Positions 16,037 to 23,785 of a stretch of 64,000 bases of DNA are shown here, piece after piece; the first letter of the stretch is position 1, and every line of letters begins with the position of its first letter. Both the position numbers and the translations under genes were made by a program. The notes under the pieces are model-generated. The model was not told the origin of the DNA. It did no database searches and saw nothing but the letters and a program-made list of their open reading frames with translations. This DNA comes from an uncultured Marinicella sp. Lineage in GTDB: Bacteria; Pseudomonadota; Gammaproteobacteria; Xanthomonadales; Marinicellaceae. Location of the stretch: positions 186,001 to 250,000 of the forward strand of contig CANNBS010000005.1 in the NCBI GenBank assembly GCA_947502925.1, in the 5' to 3' direction.

Positions 16037-18379
16037 ATGTTCATCTACTTTTTAGCTTTATTTTTAATTCTCATTGTTCACCTATATTATCGCCTGCCCT
16101 TTTGGTTGCTTTCCATTTTCTGGTTTTTAACGCCATTTATTTGTTATAAATTAAAACTGATTACCAACACCCAGGGCATTATTACCCTATTTTTAATTCT
16201 TAATGTCATTATTATTGGCAACTTCAGCCATCTTCGGCGTTTATTTTTCACCTTACCTTTTTTGCGGGTTTTTAATAGCAAGGATCGCATCAACTGGCAA
16301 CGTTTTAAGAACATTGATGATGGTTGGCTGGTCACTGATTTTGAAAAGGCCTTATACAACGGTCAGCCTGATTTTAGCCATCAAATTCCTAATTCATCAC
16401 CTTCAAAAACTGCGCAGGAATTTTTAAATCGCATCGGCAGAAAATCCGATTTAAGCCCTGAGCGGTATCGACGCTTTCTCAGCGATCACAGTATTGCGGC
16501 TTTGGCCATTGGCAAAAATTACTCAGGCCATGGCTTTAATCGGCGGGATGTGGCACATATTATTAATGGCATCAGTCAATATAACCCTTTATTGGCAGCG
16601 CTCATTGGTATTATTAACACCGAGTCAGTGATTAGTTTAATTAATCGCCACGGCACACAACAACAGCGTGAGGAGTACTTACCGGCCTTTGCCAAAGGTG
16701 ATAAACAACCTTTTTTAAACACCACTTTTTTATATGAGTTACTCGAAAATGGTCGCTCTTCCATTGAAGGCCGTATCGAGACCGATTTACATGACGAGAT
16801 GGACACCGTTGGTATTCGTTTAAGTTTTACTGACATTATTATGTTAGGGACAGAACGCTCATCAGTTTTTTATCTGGCGGTCAATTTAAGTGACTTTACC
16901 AACGTCCTGAGCAATCACACACGCCTGGGTACCGTACTGTGTTTACTGGACAGCGACCATGAAGAAATTGAGGTGGTGCCGGGCAATGAGGTGTACAAAG
17001 GATTATTTAAATATTACCGTTGCTCCGCCAAAGATATTTTTATTCCACTAAGCAAAATAATCGGTGGCCAAGAAGCCATCAACTTAGGTATTAAACAACT
17101 GTTTTTAAATCAGGCTCAGGGAGCCGGTGTCTGGCCGGCGGCGGTGTCACGGTATATACAGGACAGTGCCAGTTACTTTTCCTGGTATTTTGCACACATA
17201 AAAAAACAAAACTCGCGGCCATTAATGGATTATCGACTGGTAAGAAAACAATTGAATCGACAGTTCAGTTATCGCCAACGACTCATAAATGTCCAACAAA
17301 CTGCTTTAGTCAATGGCGACAAGCCCTTAATGAGCTACACCAATATTTTATTTAAAAACAGTTTATTTGATGCCAGTTTACAACAGCTCAACTGGCTCAG
17401 AACCATTTTAGGTTCCCACGCTCACCAGATAAAAAGCGAACATAAACTCAATCAGTATTTTCGTGTCAAACACCTAAGCATGGAACTGGATGGTCACAGC
17501 CACGAAATTAACCAACTGCCTTTGATGAAGAAAGTGGCCTTATCAGCACACCCCTGGTACAAGCTGGAAATTGCAGAATTAAATAAAAACCAGGTGGATT
17601 CTAAAAAAGTCGATAAATTGCTGTTTAAACACATTGCCTATATTTTGCATAATTTAGTCAAAGTTTGGGTTTATGCTGTTCGGACATCTTGGTTTGGCCG
17701 GTTTTTTTGGCGCAAATCAAAACACAAAAACCGCATTCGCCGTTTAAGCAGCAGTTATGCTTTAATTGCTGATTTAGCCTTGATAAAATGGTCACTGCGT
17801 AAAGATAACAACACCGAGTTTACGGCCTTTTTGGCTGAATGTAACCAACATTTGATGACCCAAATGGCAGTGCTTAGTGAATATTGGCAACATAAAGATC
17901 AGGATATGCGTCGGTTTGTGTTGAAACAATCTTTAAGAGACAGTTATTATCTGTGCCAAAAAGCGCTCAACCAAAGTATAAACAGCGCCTTTAATCACTA
18001 TCCGTCTTTGTTGTTAAAAATTTTAATCTTTCCTTTTGGTAAACCCTTTCATCCAGCCGGCTTTGCCACTGATGAAGCACTGGAGCCAATACCTGAAAGT
18101 GGATTACAGCACCCTATTCAAGCCACCCGTAGTATTAGCCGTGTGGCCGAGGCCAGTCATCAATTACTGGCTGCTAAAAAAATTGAAACAGCGGTCACCA
18201 ATGCCACCGGATTTACGGTGACCAGTAAGAACTATCAGGTTCTGATTGACCGCTCGTTAGCCGCCGGCGTCATCAGCGTGGAACAAGCCGAACAGCTCCG
18301 TGCTGCCTATGATGCCATTCACGATTTAGAAATCATTAACCATTTTGGATCCCATTATGACAAACAAGACCATACATAA
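16037..18379 (+). CDS. Divergent FadE-like acyl-CoA dehydrogenase family protein, probably catalytically altered
   Basis: A 780-residue protein alignable end to end with E. coli-type FadE (about 814 residues): three N-terminal hydrophobic segments (to about residue 70), then DIFIPLSKIIGG near 335. Further on are LLFKHIAYILHNLV near 533 and a C-terminal FPFGKPF and ATRSISR region. However, the canonical signatures are degraded. The CALTSPEAGSDA-like FAD/substrate motif is replaced by TTFLYELLENGRSS at 229-242. The GGKGIM motif becomes GSHAHQI. The catalytic TVEG glutamate corresponds to Asp485 in ELDG. Whether it still oxidises acyl-CoA is doubtful. The gene looks more AT-rich than its neighbours. 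It is co-operonic with the upstream regulator and overlaps the next gene by 23 bases. It is full-length with no frameshift, so it is not an obvious pseudogene. Confidence 0.8.
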   Translation: MFIYFLALFLILIVHLYYRLPFWLLSIFWFLTPFICYKLKLITNTQGIITLFLILNVIIIGNFSHLRRLFFTLPFLRVFNSKDRINWQRFKNIDDGWLVTDFEKALYNGQPDFSHQIPNSSPSKTAQEFLNRIGRKSDLSPERYRRFLSDHSIAALAIGKNYSGHGFNRRDVAHIINGISQYNPLLAALIGIINTESVISLINRHGTQQQREEYLPAFAKGDKQPFLNTTFLYELLENGRSSIEGRIETDLHDEMDTVGIRLSFTDIIMLGTERSSVFYLAVNLSDFTNVLSNHTRLGTVLCLLDSDHEEIEVVPGNEVYKGLFKYYRCSAKDIFIPLSKIIGGQEAINLGIKQLFLNQAQGAGVWPAAVSRYIQDSASYFSWYFAHIKKQNSRPLMDYRLVRKQLNRQFSYRQRLINVQQTALVNGDKPLMSYTNILFKNSLFDASLQQLNWLRTILGSHAHQIKSEHKLNQYFRVKHLSMELDGHSHEINQLPLMKKVALSAHPWYKLEIAELNKNQVDSKKVDKLLFKHIAYILHNLVKVWVYAVRTSWFGRFFWRKSKHKNRIRRLSSSYALIADLALIKWSLRKDNNTEFTAFLAECNQHLMTQMAVLSEYWQHKDQDMRRFVLKQSLRDSYYLCQKALNQSINSAFNHYPSLLLKILIFPFGKPFHPAGFATDEALEPIPESGLQHPIQATRSISRVAEASHQLLAAKKIETAVTNATGFTVTSKNYQVLIDRSLAAGVISVEQAEQLRAAYDAIHDLEIINHFGSHYDKQDHT

Positions 18380-20723
18380 AGTCGCTATTTTAGGCGCCGG
18401 TGTCATGGGCGCACAAATTGCTGCCCATTGCGCCAATGCCGGCATTCCGGTGATACTCTATGATCTCGCCGCCAAAGAAGGCGACCCCAACGGTATCGTC
18501 AATAAAGCGCTGGCCGGTTTGAAAAAACTCAAGCCCGCGCCGTTTGGTACCAGCGAGGCCATGAAGCTCATTGAGCCGGCTAATTATCAGCAGCATTTGG
18601 ATAAACTCAAAGAAGCCGATTTGGTGATCGAGGCCGTGGCAGAACGCATGGACATTAAAAAATCCGTTTATGACAATGTCGAAGATTATGTTGCTGAAGA
18701 TGCCTTATTTACCACCAACACCTCAGGCCTAAGCATTACCGAACTGGCCACCGTATTGCCAGATTCATTACAACACAAGTTCTGCGGCGTACACTTCTTT
18801 AACCCACCGCGTTATATGCATCTGGTGGAATTAATTCCCACACAAGACACCGATCAGCAGGTGCTCGATCGTCTGGAAGCGTTTTTAACCAGTACTTTAG
18901 GTAAAGGTGTGGTTATCGCCAAAGACACACCCAATTTTATCGCCAATCGCATTGGTGTATTTTCAATCATTTCCACCATGTATCATGGTCAGCGTTTAGG
19001 TATTCCGTTTGAAACCATTGATGCCTTAACCGGTGTTCTAATCGGCCGGCCGAAATCCGCCACTTTCCGCACCGCTGATGTCGTCGGCTTAGACACCTTA
19101 GCGCATACCATTACCACCATGGAAAAGGGACTGCCCGATGATCCATGGCATAAATACTATCAACAGCCTGACTGGATGGCGGCTTTAATTGAAAAAGATC
19201 AGCTGGGCCAGAAATCCGGTCGCGGCGTTTACTGGAAAAAAGGCAAAGATATTCTGGTCATAGACCCTGAAACCGGTGAATACCGCGAACAAAACGCACA
19301 AGTGGATGACGATGTTATGGCGATCATGAAAAAAGCCAAACCGCAAGAACGCCTGCAGAAACTTCATGCCTTAAAAGACAACAAACAAGCGCAATTCCTG
19401 TGGTCAATCTTCCGCGATTTATTCCATTACTGCGCCTATCAGTTGGCTGATATTGCCGATACCGCCCGTGATATTGATTTCGCCATTCGCTGGGGCTTTG
19501 GCTACAGCCATGGACCTTTTGAGACATGGCAGTCCGGTGGTTGGGAACAAGTCGCCGCGCTCATTGAACAGGATATTCAAGCCGGCCAAACCATGGCCGA
19601 TGCGGCTTTACCTGTCTGGGTACATGAGATTCAAGGCGTTCACCAGCCGCGGGGTTCCTATTCAGCCACTGATGGCGTGTTCAAACCCCGTTCAGAAGCG
19701 GCGGTCTATGAACGCCAGTTATTTCCCGACAGCTTACTCGGCGAAACCGTTAACTACGGCGACACGGTGTTTGAAGATGACGATATTCGTTTATGGCACC
19801 AGGGCGATGACATTGCCATCGTCAGCTTTAAAACCAAAAAACACATTATTTCTGATGGTGTACTGAAAGGTCTGCAAAAAGCCACCAAACTGGCAGAGCA
19901 AGACTTTAAAGCCCTCATCGTCTGGCAAACCGAAGAACCTTTTACCTTAGGTGCTAACCTGGCTCCGGCGGCGCAAGCTGTGGCTTCGGGGCAAGTGGCT
20001 CAAGTTGAGGCATTGGTCAATGAATTTCAGCAAACCTCACAAGCCTTGCGATTCTGCGGCGTACCGGTGGTCATTGCCACCCGCGGCATGGTATTAGGCG
20101 GCGGTTGTGAGTTTTCTATGCATGCCGATGCCGTGGTGGCAGCCTTTGAAAGCTATATCGGTCTGGTGGAAGCCGGAGTCGGTTTATTGCCGGCCGGCGG
20201 TGGTTTGAAAGAAATCGCTCGTCGTACCGCCAAAGACACCTTTGGTCATGATCTTTATCCGATGCTGGAGCATTATTTCAAAGCAGTTGCAATGGCCAAA
20301 GTCGCCGGCAGTGCCGCTGAAGCCCAGGACATCGGCTTTTTAGACAGTCACAGCGAAGTGGTCTTTAACCCCCACGAAATACTCTACGTGGCTAAAGCCA
20401 AAGCCAATTATCTGGCCGATAAAGGTTATCGACCACCTGTTGAAGAACAGGCGATTAAAGTCGCCGGTGCACCGGCCATAGCCAACATGGAAATGCTGCT
20501 GGCTAATATGCTCGAAGGTCATATGATTTCGGCGCATGATTACACCATCGCCAAACGCATCGCCATCGTCTTAGCCGGTGGCTATGTCGAGGCCGGCAGT
20601 CGGGTGAGTGAACAGTACCTGTTGGATTTAGAGCGACATTACTTTATCGAATTGATCCAAATGCCCAAAACATTACAGCGCATCGAGCATACCCTGAAAA
20701 CCGGTAAGCCGTTGCGTAACTAA
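18357..20723 (+). CDS. fadN: 3-hydroxyacyl-CoA dehydrogenase/enoyl-CoA hydratase, FadN type
   Basis: A 788-residue bifunctional beta-oxidation enzyme with dehydrogenase domains first and hydratase last, the order of Bacillus FadN (YusL) rather than E. coli FadB. The NAD-binding motif is GAGVMG at 13-18. Signatures VIEAVAERMDIKK, TTNTSGLSITELA and GVHFFNPPRYMHLVELIP follow, with the second dehydrogenase domain at about 200-420. The crotonase domain near 480-700 includes TRGMVLGGGCEFSMHADAV and a GLVEAGVGLLPAGGG oxyanion/acid region. I start it at ATG 18357 rather than the in-frame TTG at 18345, because 18357 gives the usual MTNKTIHKVAILG N-terminus. It overlaps the FadE-like gene by 23 bases. 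A small hairpin separates it from the thiolase gene. Confidence 0.92.
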   Translation: MTNKTIHKVAILGAGVMGAQIAAHCANAGIPVILYDLAAKEGDPNGIVNKALAGLKKLKPAPFGTSEAMKLIEPANYQQHLDKLKEADLVIEAVAERMDIKKSVYDNVEDYVAEDALFTTNTSGLSITELATVLPDSLQHKFCGVHFFNPPRYMHLVELIPTQDTDQQVLDRLEAFLTSTLGKGVVIAKDTPNFIANRIGVFSIISTMYHGQRLGIPFETIDALTGVLIGRPKSATFRTADVVGLDTLAHTITTMEKGLPDDPWHKYYQQPDWMAALIEKDQLGQKSGRGVYWKKGKDILVIDPETGEYREQNAQVDDDVMAIMKKAKPQERLQKLHALKDNKQAQFLWSIFRDLFHYCAYQLADIADTARDIDFAIRWGFGYSHGPFETWQSGGWEQVAALIEQDIQAGQTMADAALPVWVHEIQGVHQPRGSYSATDGVFKPRSEAAVYERQLFPDSLLGETVNYGDTVFEDDDIRLWHQGDDIAIVSFKTKKHIISDGVLKGLQKATKLAEQDFKALIVWQTEEPFTLGANLAPAAQAVASGQVAQVEALVNEFQQTSQALRFCGVPVVIATRGMVLGGGCEFSMHADAVVAAFESYIGLVEAGVGLLPAGGGLKEIARRTAKDTFGHDLYPMLEHYFKAVAMAKVAGSAAEAQDIGFLDSHSEVVFNPHEILYVAKAKANYLADKGYRPPVEEQAIKVAGAPAIANMEMLLANMLEGHMISAHDYTIAKRIAIVLAGGYVEAGSRVSEQYLLDLERHYFIELIQMPKTLQRIEHTLKTGKPLRN

Positions 20724-20731
20724 ATAAAAAC

Positions 20732-20758
20732 AACCCGAATTTGAAACATATTCGAGTT
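20732..20758 (+). promoter_or_regulatory. Intercistronic hairpin and strong ribosome-binding site before the thiolase gene
   Basis: The arms AACCCGAAT (20732-20740) and ATTCGAGTT (20750-20758) form a nine-pair stem with one mismatch in the 48-base gap between the fadN-like and thiolase genes. It is directly followed by AAAGGAGA, a strong Shine-Dalgarno sequence for the ATG at 20772. The hairpin probably sets mRNA stability or translation rather than termination, since no T-run follows. Confidence 0.4.
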
Positions 20759-20771
20759 AAAGGAGACAAAC

Positions 20772-21959
20772 ATGAAACCTGTTTATATTGTAGAAGCTGT
20801 CAGAACCCCGGTGGGAAAAGCACCCCGTGGCATGTTCTCAAAAACGCGGCCCGATGATTTACTGGCACGCTGTTTAAGTGAAATTATCGGCCGCAATCCT
20901 GACTTTGACCCCCAGGAGATTGGTGATGTGGTGATTGGTTGCGCCATGCCGGAAGCCGAACAAGGCATGAATGTGGCCCGAATCGCCACCCTGCTTGCCG
21001 GTTTACCGGAAAGTGTACCGGCCATGACCATAAACCGCTTTTGTTCTTCCGGTGTGCAAGCGGTGGCCATTGCTGCCCAGCAGATTGCCACCGGTCAGAT
21101 GAAGGCCGCCATCGCCGGCGGTACCGAAAGTATGAGTATGGTGCCGATGATGGGTCATAAAGTCACCATGAACCTTAAAGTGTTTGAAGATGACAATGTC
21201 GGCATTGCTTACGGTATGGGTATAACGGCTGAAAAAGTTGCCGAGCAATGGGAGGTCAGTCGCGAAGACCAGGATAAATTCGCATACGATAGTCATCAAA
21301 AAGCCATCAAAGCCATTGAAAACGGCTGGTTTGATGATGAGATCATTGATTATGAAATTAAACATCAATACCCAAATCCAGACACACCCACCGAACCGGT
21401 TGTCAAAACTAAAGTGGCCGACACCGACGAAGGCCCACGGGCAGACACCAGCGAAGCAGTGCTCAATAAATTACGCACCGTTTTCCGCACCGATGGCTCC
21501 GTTACAGCCGGAAACTCGTCTCAAATGTCCGATGGTGCCGGCGCGCTTTTAATGGTTGATGAAGACACTCTGAAAAAATATAACATGACACCGATTGCAC
21601 TGTTCCACGGCTTTTCCGTGGCCGGCGTACCGCCTGAAATCATGGGCATCGGTCCAATTAAAGCCATCCCCAAAGTACTGGAACAAACCGGCATTAAACT
21701 CGATGACATCGAATGGATTGAGCTGAACGAAGCCTTTGCCGCACAAAGCCTGGCTGTGATTCGTGAAGTCGGCTTAAACCCCGACGTGGTCAACCCAAAC
21801 GGGGGTGCCATTGCCTTAGGTCATCCCTTAGGTGCCACCGGTGCCATCCGCTCAGCCACCGCCATCCACGGCTTACGCCGAACCGGTGGAAAATATGGTT
21901 TAGTCACGATGTGTATCGGCACCGGCATGGGTGCCGCGGGTTTATTTGAAGTGTTGTAA
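20772..21959 (+). CDS. fadA: Acetyl-CoA C-acyltransferase (3-ketoacyl-CoA thiolase)
   Basis: A 395-residue thiolase that cleaves 3-ketoacyl-CoA with CoA, the last step of beta-oxidation. The catalytic triad is complete: nucleophile Cys91 in NRFCSSGVQAVA, His351 in ALGHPLGATGA, and Cys381 in CIGTGMGAAG. Normal thiolase length. It is the last gene of the regulator-FadE-FadN-thiolase operon and is followed by a strong intrinsic terminator. It pairs with a FadN-type enzyme, so the name fadA follows the Bacillus fadNAE analogy. Confidence 0.93.
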   Translation: MKPVYIVEAVRTPVGKAPRGMFSKTRPDDLLARCLSEIIGRNPDFDPQEIGDVVIGCAMPEAEQGMNVARIATLLAGLPESVPAMTINRFCSSGVQAVAIAAQQIATGQMKAAIAGGTESMSMVPMMGHKVTMNLKVFEDDNVGIAYGMGITAEKVAEQWEVSREDQDKFAYDSHQKAIKAIENGWFDDEIIDYEIKHQYPNPDTPTEPVVKTKVADTDEGPRADTSEAVLNKLRTVFRTDGSVTAGNSSQMSDGAGALLMVDEDTLKKYNMTPIALFHGFSVAGVPPEIMGIGPIKAIPKVLEQTGIKLDDIEWIELNEAFAAQSLAVIREVGLNPDVVNPNGGAIALGHPLGATGAIRSATAIHGLRRTGGKYGLVTMCIGTGMGAAGLFEVL

Positions 21960-21976
21960 CAGTCAATTCAAAGACC

Positions 21977-22010
21977 AACAACGCCGGCCAGTTGGTCGGC
22001 GTTGTTGTTT
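21977..22010 (+). terminator. Intrinsic terminator of the beta-oxidation operon
   Basis: A thirteen-pair hairpin: AACAACGCCGGCC (21977-21989), a four-base loop AGTT, and GGTCGGCGTTGTT (21994-22006) with one G-T pair, followed by GTTT. It starts 18 bases after the thiolase stop. Confidence 0.85.
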
Positions 22011-22040
22011 ATAACAAATATAAACTATTAACCCTGTATC

Positions 22041-22170
22041 GTCGAAGGCCGGTACCCAGCGTCTTAAGAAAAAGATAACCACAGAGTCACAGAGGACACA
22101 GAGAAATATGTTTTATATTCACCTATGATTTATAAAACCAAAGCCAACTGAGCCCCGTCTAAACTATTAT
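22041..22170. repeat. Composite dispersed intergenic repeat (copy A): GGCCGGTACCCAGCGTCTT block plus CACAGAG block
   Basis: The 453-base gap between thiolase and SDR holds no gene but several repeats. 22041-22066 reads GAAGGCCGGTACCCAGCGTCTT. 22075-22105 reads ATAACCACAGAG followed by CACAGAGGACACAGAGA. A further shared block, AAAGCC..GAGC.CCGTC.AAAC, follows at 22139-22166. The same blocks recur at 23559-23760 and 26585-26724. This modular structure suggests a non-coding dispersed element. Confidence 0.6.
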
Positions 22171-22277
22171 GGTATAAGCATGCACTTCGATAAGCACCGT
22201 ATTGAGTCCGCCGAAGTGCTCAGTGGTCTCAACAAAGTCTAACTATAAATCTTGCAATCGTATATTTTTTCGGAGCC

Positions 22278-22345
22278 GTAGCTGTGACCCTTGCGGTCGC
22301 CTTTTTAAATTGCGAAGCGAAGGCGGGCGCAAGGCCCGCAGCTAC
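22278..22345. repeat. Paired GTAG-headed REP elements (BIME-like), locus 1
   Basis: 22278-22301 is GTAGCTG followed by the palindrome TGACC-CTTGC-GGTCGC. 22322-22345 is the inverted partner GGCGGGCGC-AAG-GCCCGC ending CAGCTAC, i.e. GTAG on the other strand. The two GTAG-headed hairpins face each other across about 20 bases. The same pair recurs at 29818-29932. GTAG-headed palindromes are the signature of REP sequences mobilised by RAYT (TnpA-REP) transposases, but no RAYT is in the window. Confidence 0.7.
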
Positions 22346-22412
22346 ACTATATTACAAATTGGATGAACGAAACAGATATGAATAAGCGCTCCATATTTGT
22401 TAAAATAAATTC

Positions 22413-23129
22413 ATGAACAATAACTCACAACAACACATTACATTTATCGCCGGCGGCTCCAAAGGTTTGGGCTTGGCTATTTATCAACAACTGCGTGAAG
22501 CGGGTCATACCTTGGTGGAATTTTCCCGCAGCGGTGATCATTTAGGTCATTTGGATTGTGATTTCGCTAAACCTGAAAAAGCCATTAACGTCTTTAAAAC
22601 GGCTTTTAATGAAAAGTACGACCAGGCCGGTTATATTAATCTTGTTATCAACACCGCCACCTTAGAGCCCTTTGGCCCCATTCAGCGCGCCAGTGCAAAA
22701 ATTATCAACGAGCACATCGCCATTAATGTCGAATCCGTGACCCACTTAGTGCGTCTTTTTGCCCGCGCTTATCAGGATCATCCAGCGAAAAAAACCTTAA
22801 GCTATGTCTCTTCCGGCGCTGCTAATCGCGCCATTCCGGGCATGAGCATGTATTCAGCCACCAAAGCCTACGGTGAACGCCTCATCGACACGTTTCGAGA
22901 GGAACAAAAAGAACAAGCCAGTCCGATTCAAACCATGATTATTAACCCAGGTGTCATGGACACCGACATGCAAACCACCATCCGCGCACAAAAGAAAAAA
23001 GACTTTCCATTACGCGATCACTGGCAGAAACTGTATGAAAATGACGAACTGGCCGAACCGGAAACCATCGCCGCATTTATTATCGAAAAAATAAACAACC
23101 CAGACCCCGGCTACCATAAAGCGCAATAA
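22413..23129 (+). CDS. Short-chain dehydrogenase/reductase
   Basis: A 238-residue classical SDR. The cofactor-binding motif is GGSKGLG (14-20), a G-x3-GxG pattern. The conserved NTAT region follows strand 4, and the catalytic Tyr147-x3-Lys151 lies in MYSATKAYGE, with the upstream Ser in SYVSSGAAN. The C-terminal half (IINPGVMDTDMQ) suggests a sepiapterin-reductase-like subgroup (YueD-type), which reduce diketones or pteridines, but the substrate cannot be assigned. It stands alone between a repeat-rich gap and the convergent DUF1428 gene. Confidence 0.85.
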   Translation: MNNNSQQHITFIAGGSKGLGLAIYQQLREAGHTLVEFSRSGDHLGHLDCDFAKPEKAINVFKTAFNEKYDQAGYINLVINTATLEPFGPIQRASAKIINEHIAINVESVTHLVRLFARAYQDHPAKKTLSYVSSGAANRAIPGMSMYSATKAYGERLIDTFREEQKEQASPIQTMIINPGVMDTDMQTTIRAQKKKDFPLRDHWQKLYENDELAEPETIAAFIIEKINNPDPGYHKAQ

Positions 23130-23145
23130 TTTTTATCAATAAAAT

Positions 23146-23499
23146 TTATTGTTCAACCACCATCTGAAAGCCGCCATAAATCAAACGTTTACCATCAAAC
23201 GGCATGCTGTTTTCTATATTTTGCATCGCTTCATCTGCCATCATTTTTTCCATCCCTGCATCACGTACAGTCTTTGAAGGCCACACTGCCCAGGAAAAAA
23301 CCACCGCTTCGTCTTCCTTACATTGCACGGCTTTGGGGAAAGATGTCACTTCCCCATCGGGAACATCATCGCCCCAGCATTCAACCAAGCGTTTAGCACC
23401 GTATTTTTTAAATAACTCAGCCGCTTCTTCGGCATGTTTAATGTATTCAGCCTTGTTCTGAGTTGGCACAGCGGCCACAAAACCTTCAATATAATGCAT
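23146..23499 (-). CDS. DUF1428 (YbaA-like) family protein
   Basis: A 117-residue cytoplasmic protein of the DUF1428/YbaA family, a ferredoxin-like dimeric alpha-beta barrel fold. Family features are the opening MHYIEGFVAAVPTQNKAEY, the central LVECWGDDVPDGEVTSFPKAV, then VVFSWAVWPSKTVRDAG and the ending PFDGKRLIYGGF. The function of the family is not known. It is convergent with the SDR gene across 16 bases, which contain a short CAATAAA/TTTATTG palindrome. The dispersed repeat copies B and C begin about 60 bases upstream of its start. Confidence 0.88.
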   Translation of the reverse strand: MHYIEGFVAAVPTQNKAEYIKHAEEAAELFKKYGAKRLVECWGDDVPDGEVTSFPKAVQCKEDEAVVFSWAVWPSKTVRDAGMEKMMADEAMQNIENSMPFDGKRLIYGGFQMVVEQ

Positions 23500-23558
23500 A
23501 ATTTACCTCTTTGAAAATTTACCATCATACATTAAATTGCTTTGCTTGAATTTAATTG

Positions 23559-23760
23559 ATAACCACAAAGGCGCAGAGTACACAGAGGGAAAAATAGAAT
23601 TCTGTTGAACAACACATCCTTAATCTCGGCATGAACTAAAACTCAATCAAAATAAAATTTTAAAAAAGCCATTATCCTTCTCTGTGCCCTCTGTGTCTCT
23701 GTGGTGATTATTTCCGAAAGACGCTGGTTACCGGGCCTTTGTTGGTAAGCCCGGTAACCA
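23559..23760. repeat. Two inverted copies of the CACAGAG element (copies B and C)
   Basis: Copy B at 23559-23597 reads ATAACCACAAAGGCGCAGAG then TACACAGAGGGA. Copy C, in inverse orientation at 23677-23725, reads TCTCTGTGCCCTCTGTG, then TCTCTGTGGTGATTAT and AAGACGCTGG. A hairpin GGTTACCGGGC...GCCCGGTAACC follows (23725-23759). B and C face each other across about 80 bases, giving a ~200-base structure resembling a miniature inverted-repeat element. The GC-rich hairpin could also terminate the downstream minus-strand gene (stop at 23786). Confidence 0.6.
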
Positions 23761-23785
23761 TTAATCTAACAGTTTTGTTATTTCA

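Noticed and set aside
18345..18356. TTG at 18345 as start of the fadN-like gene
   Set aside because: It adds only MDPI in front of a typical N-terminus starting at ATG 18357.
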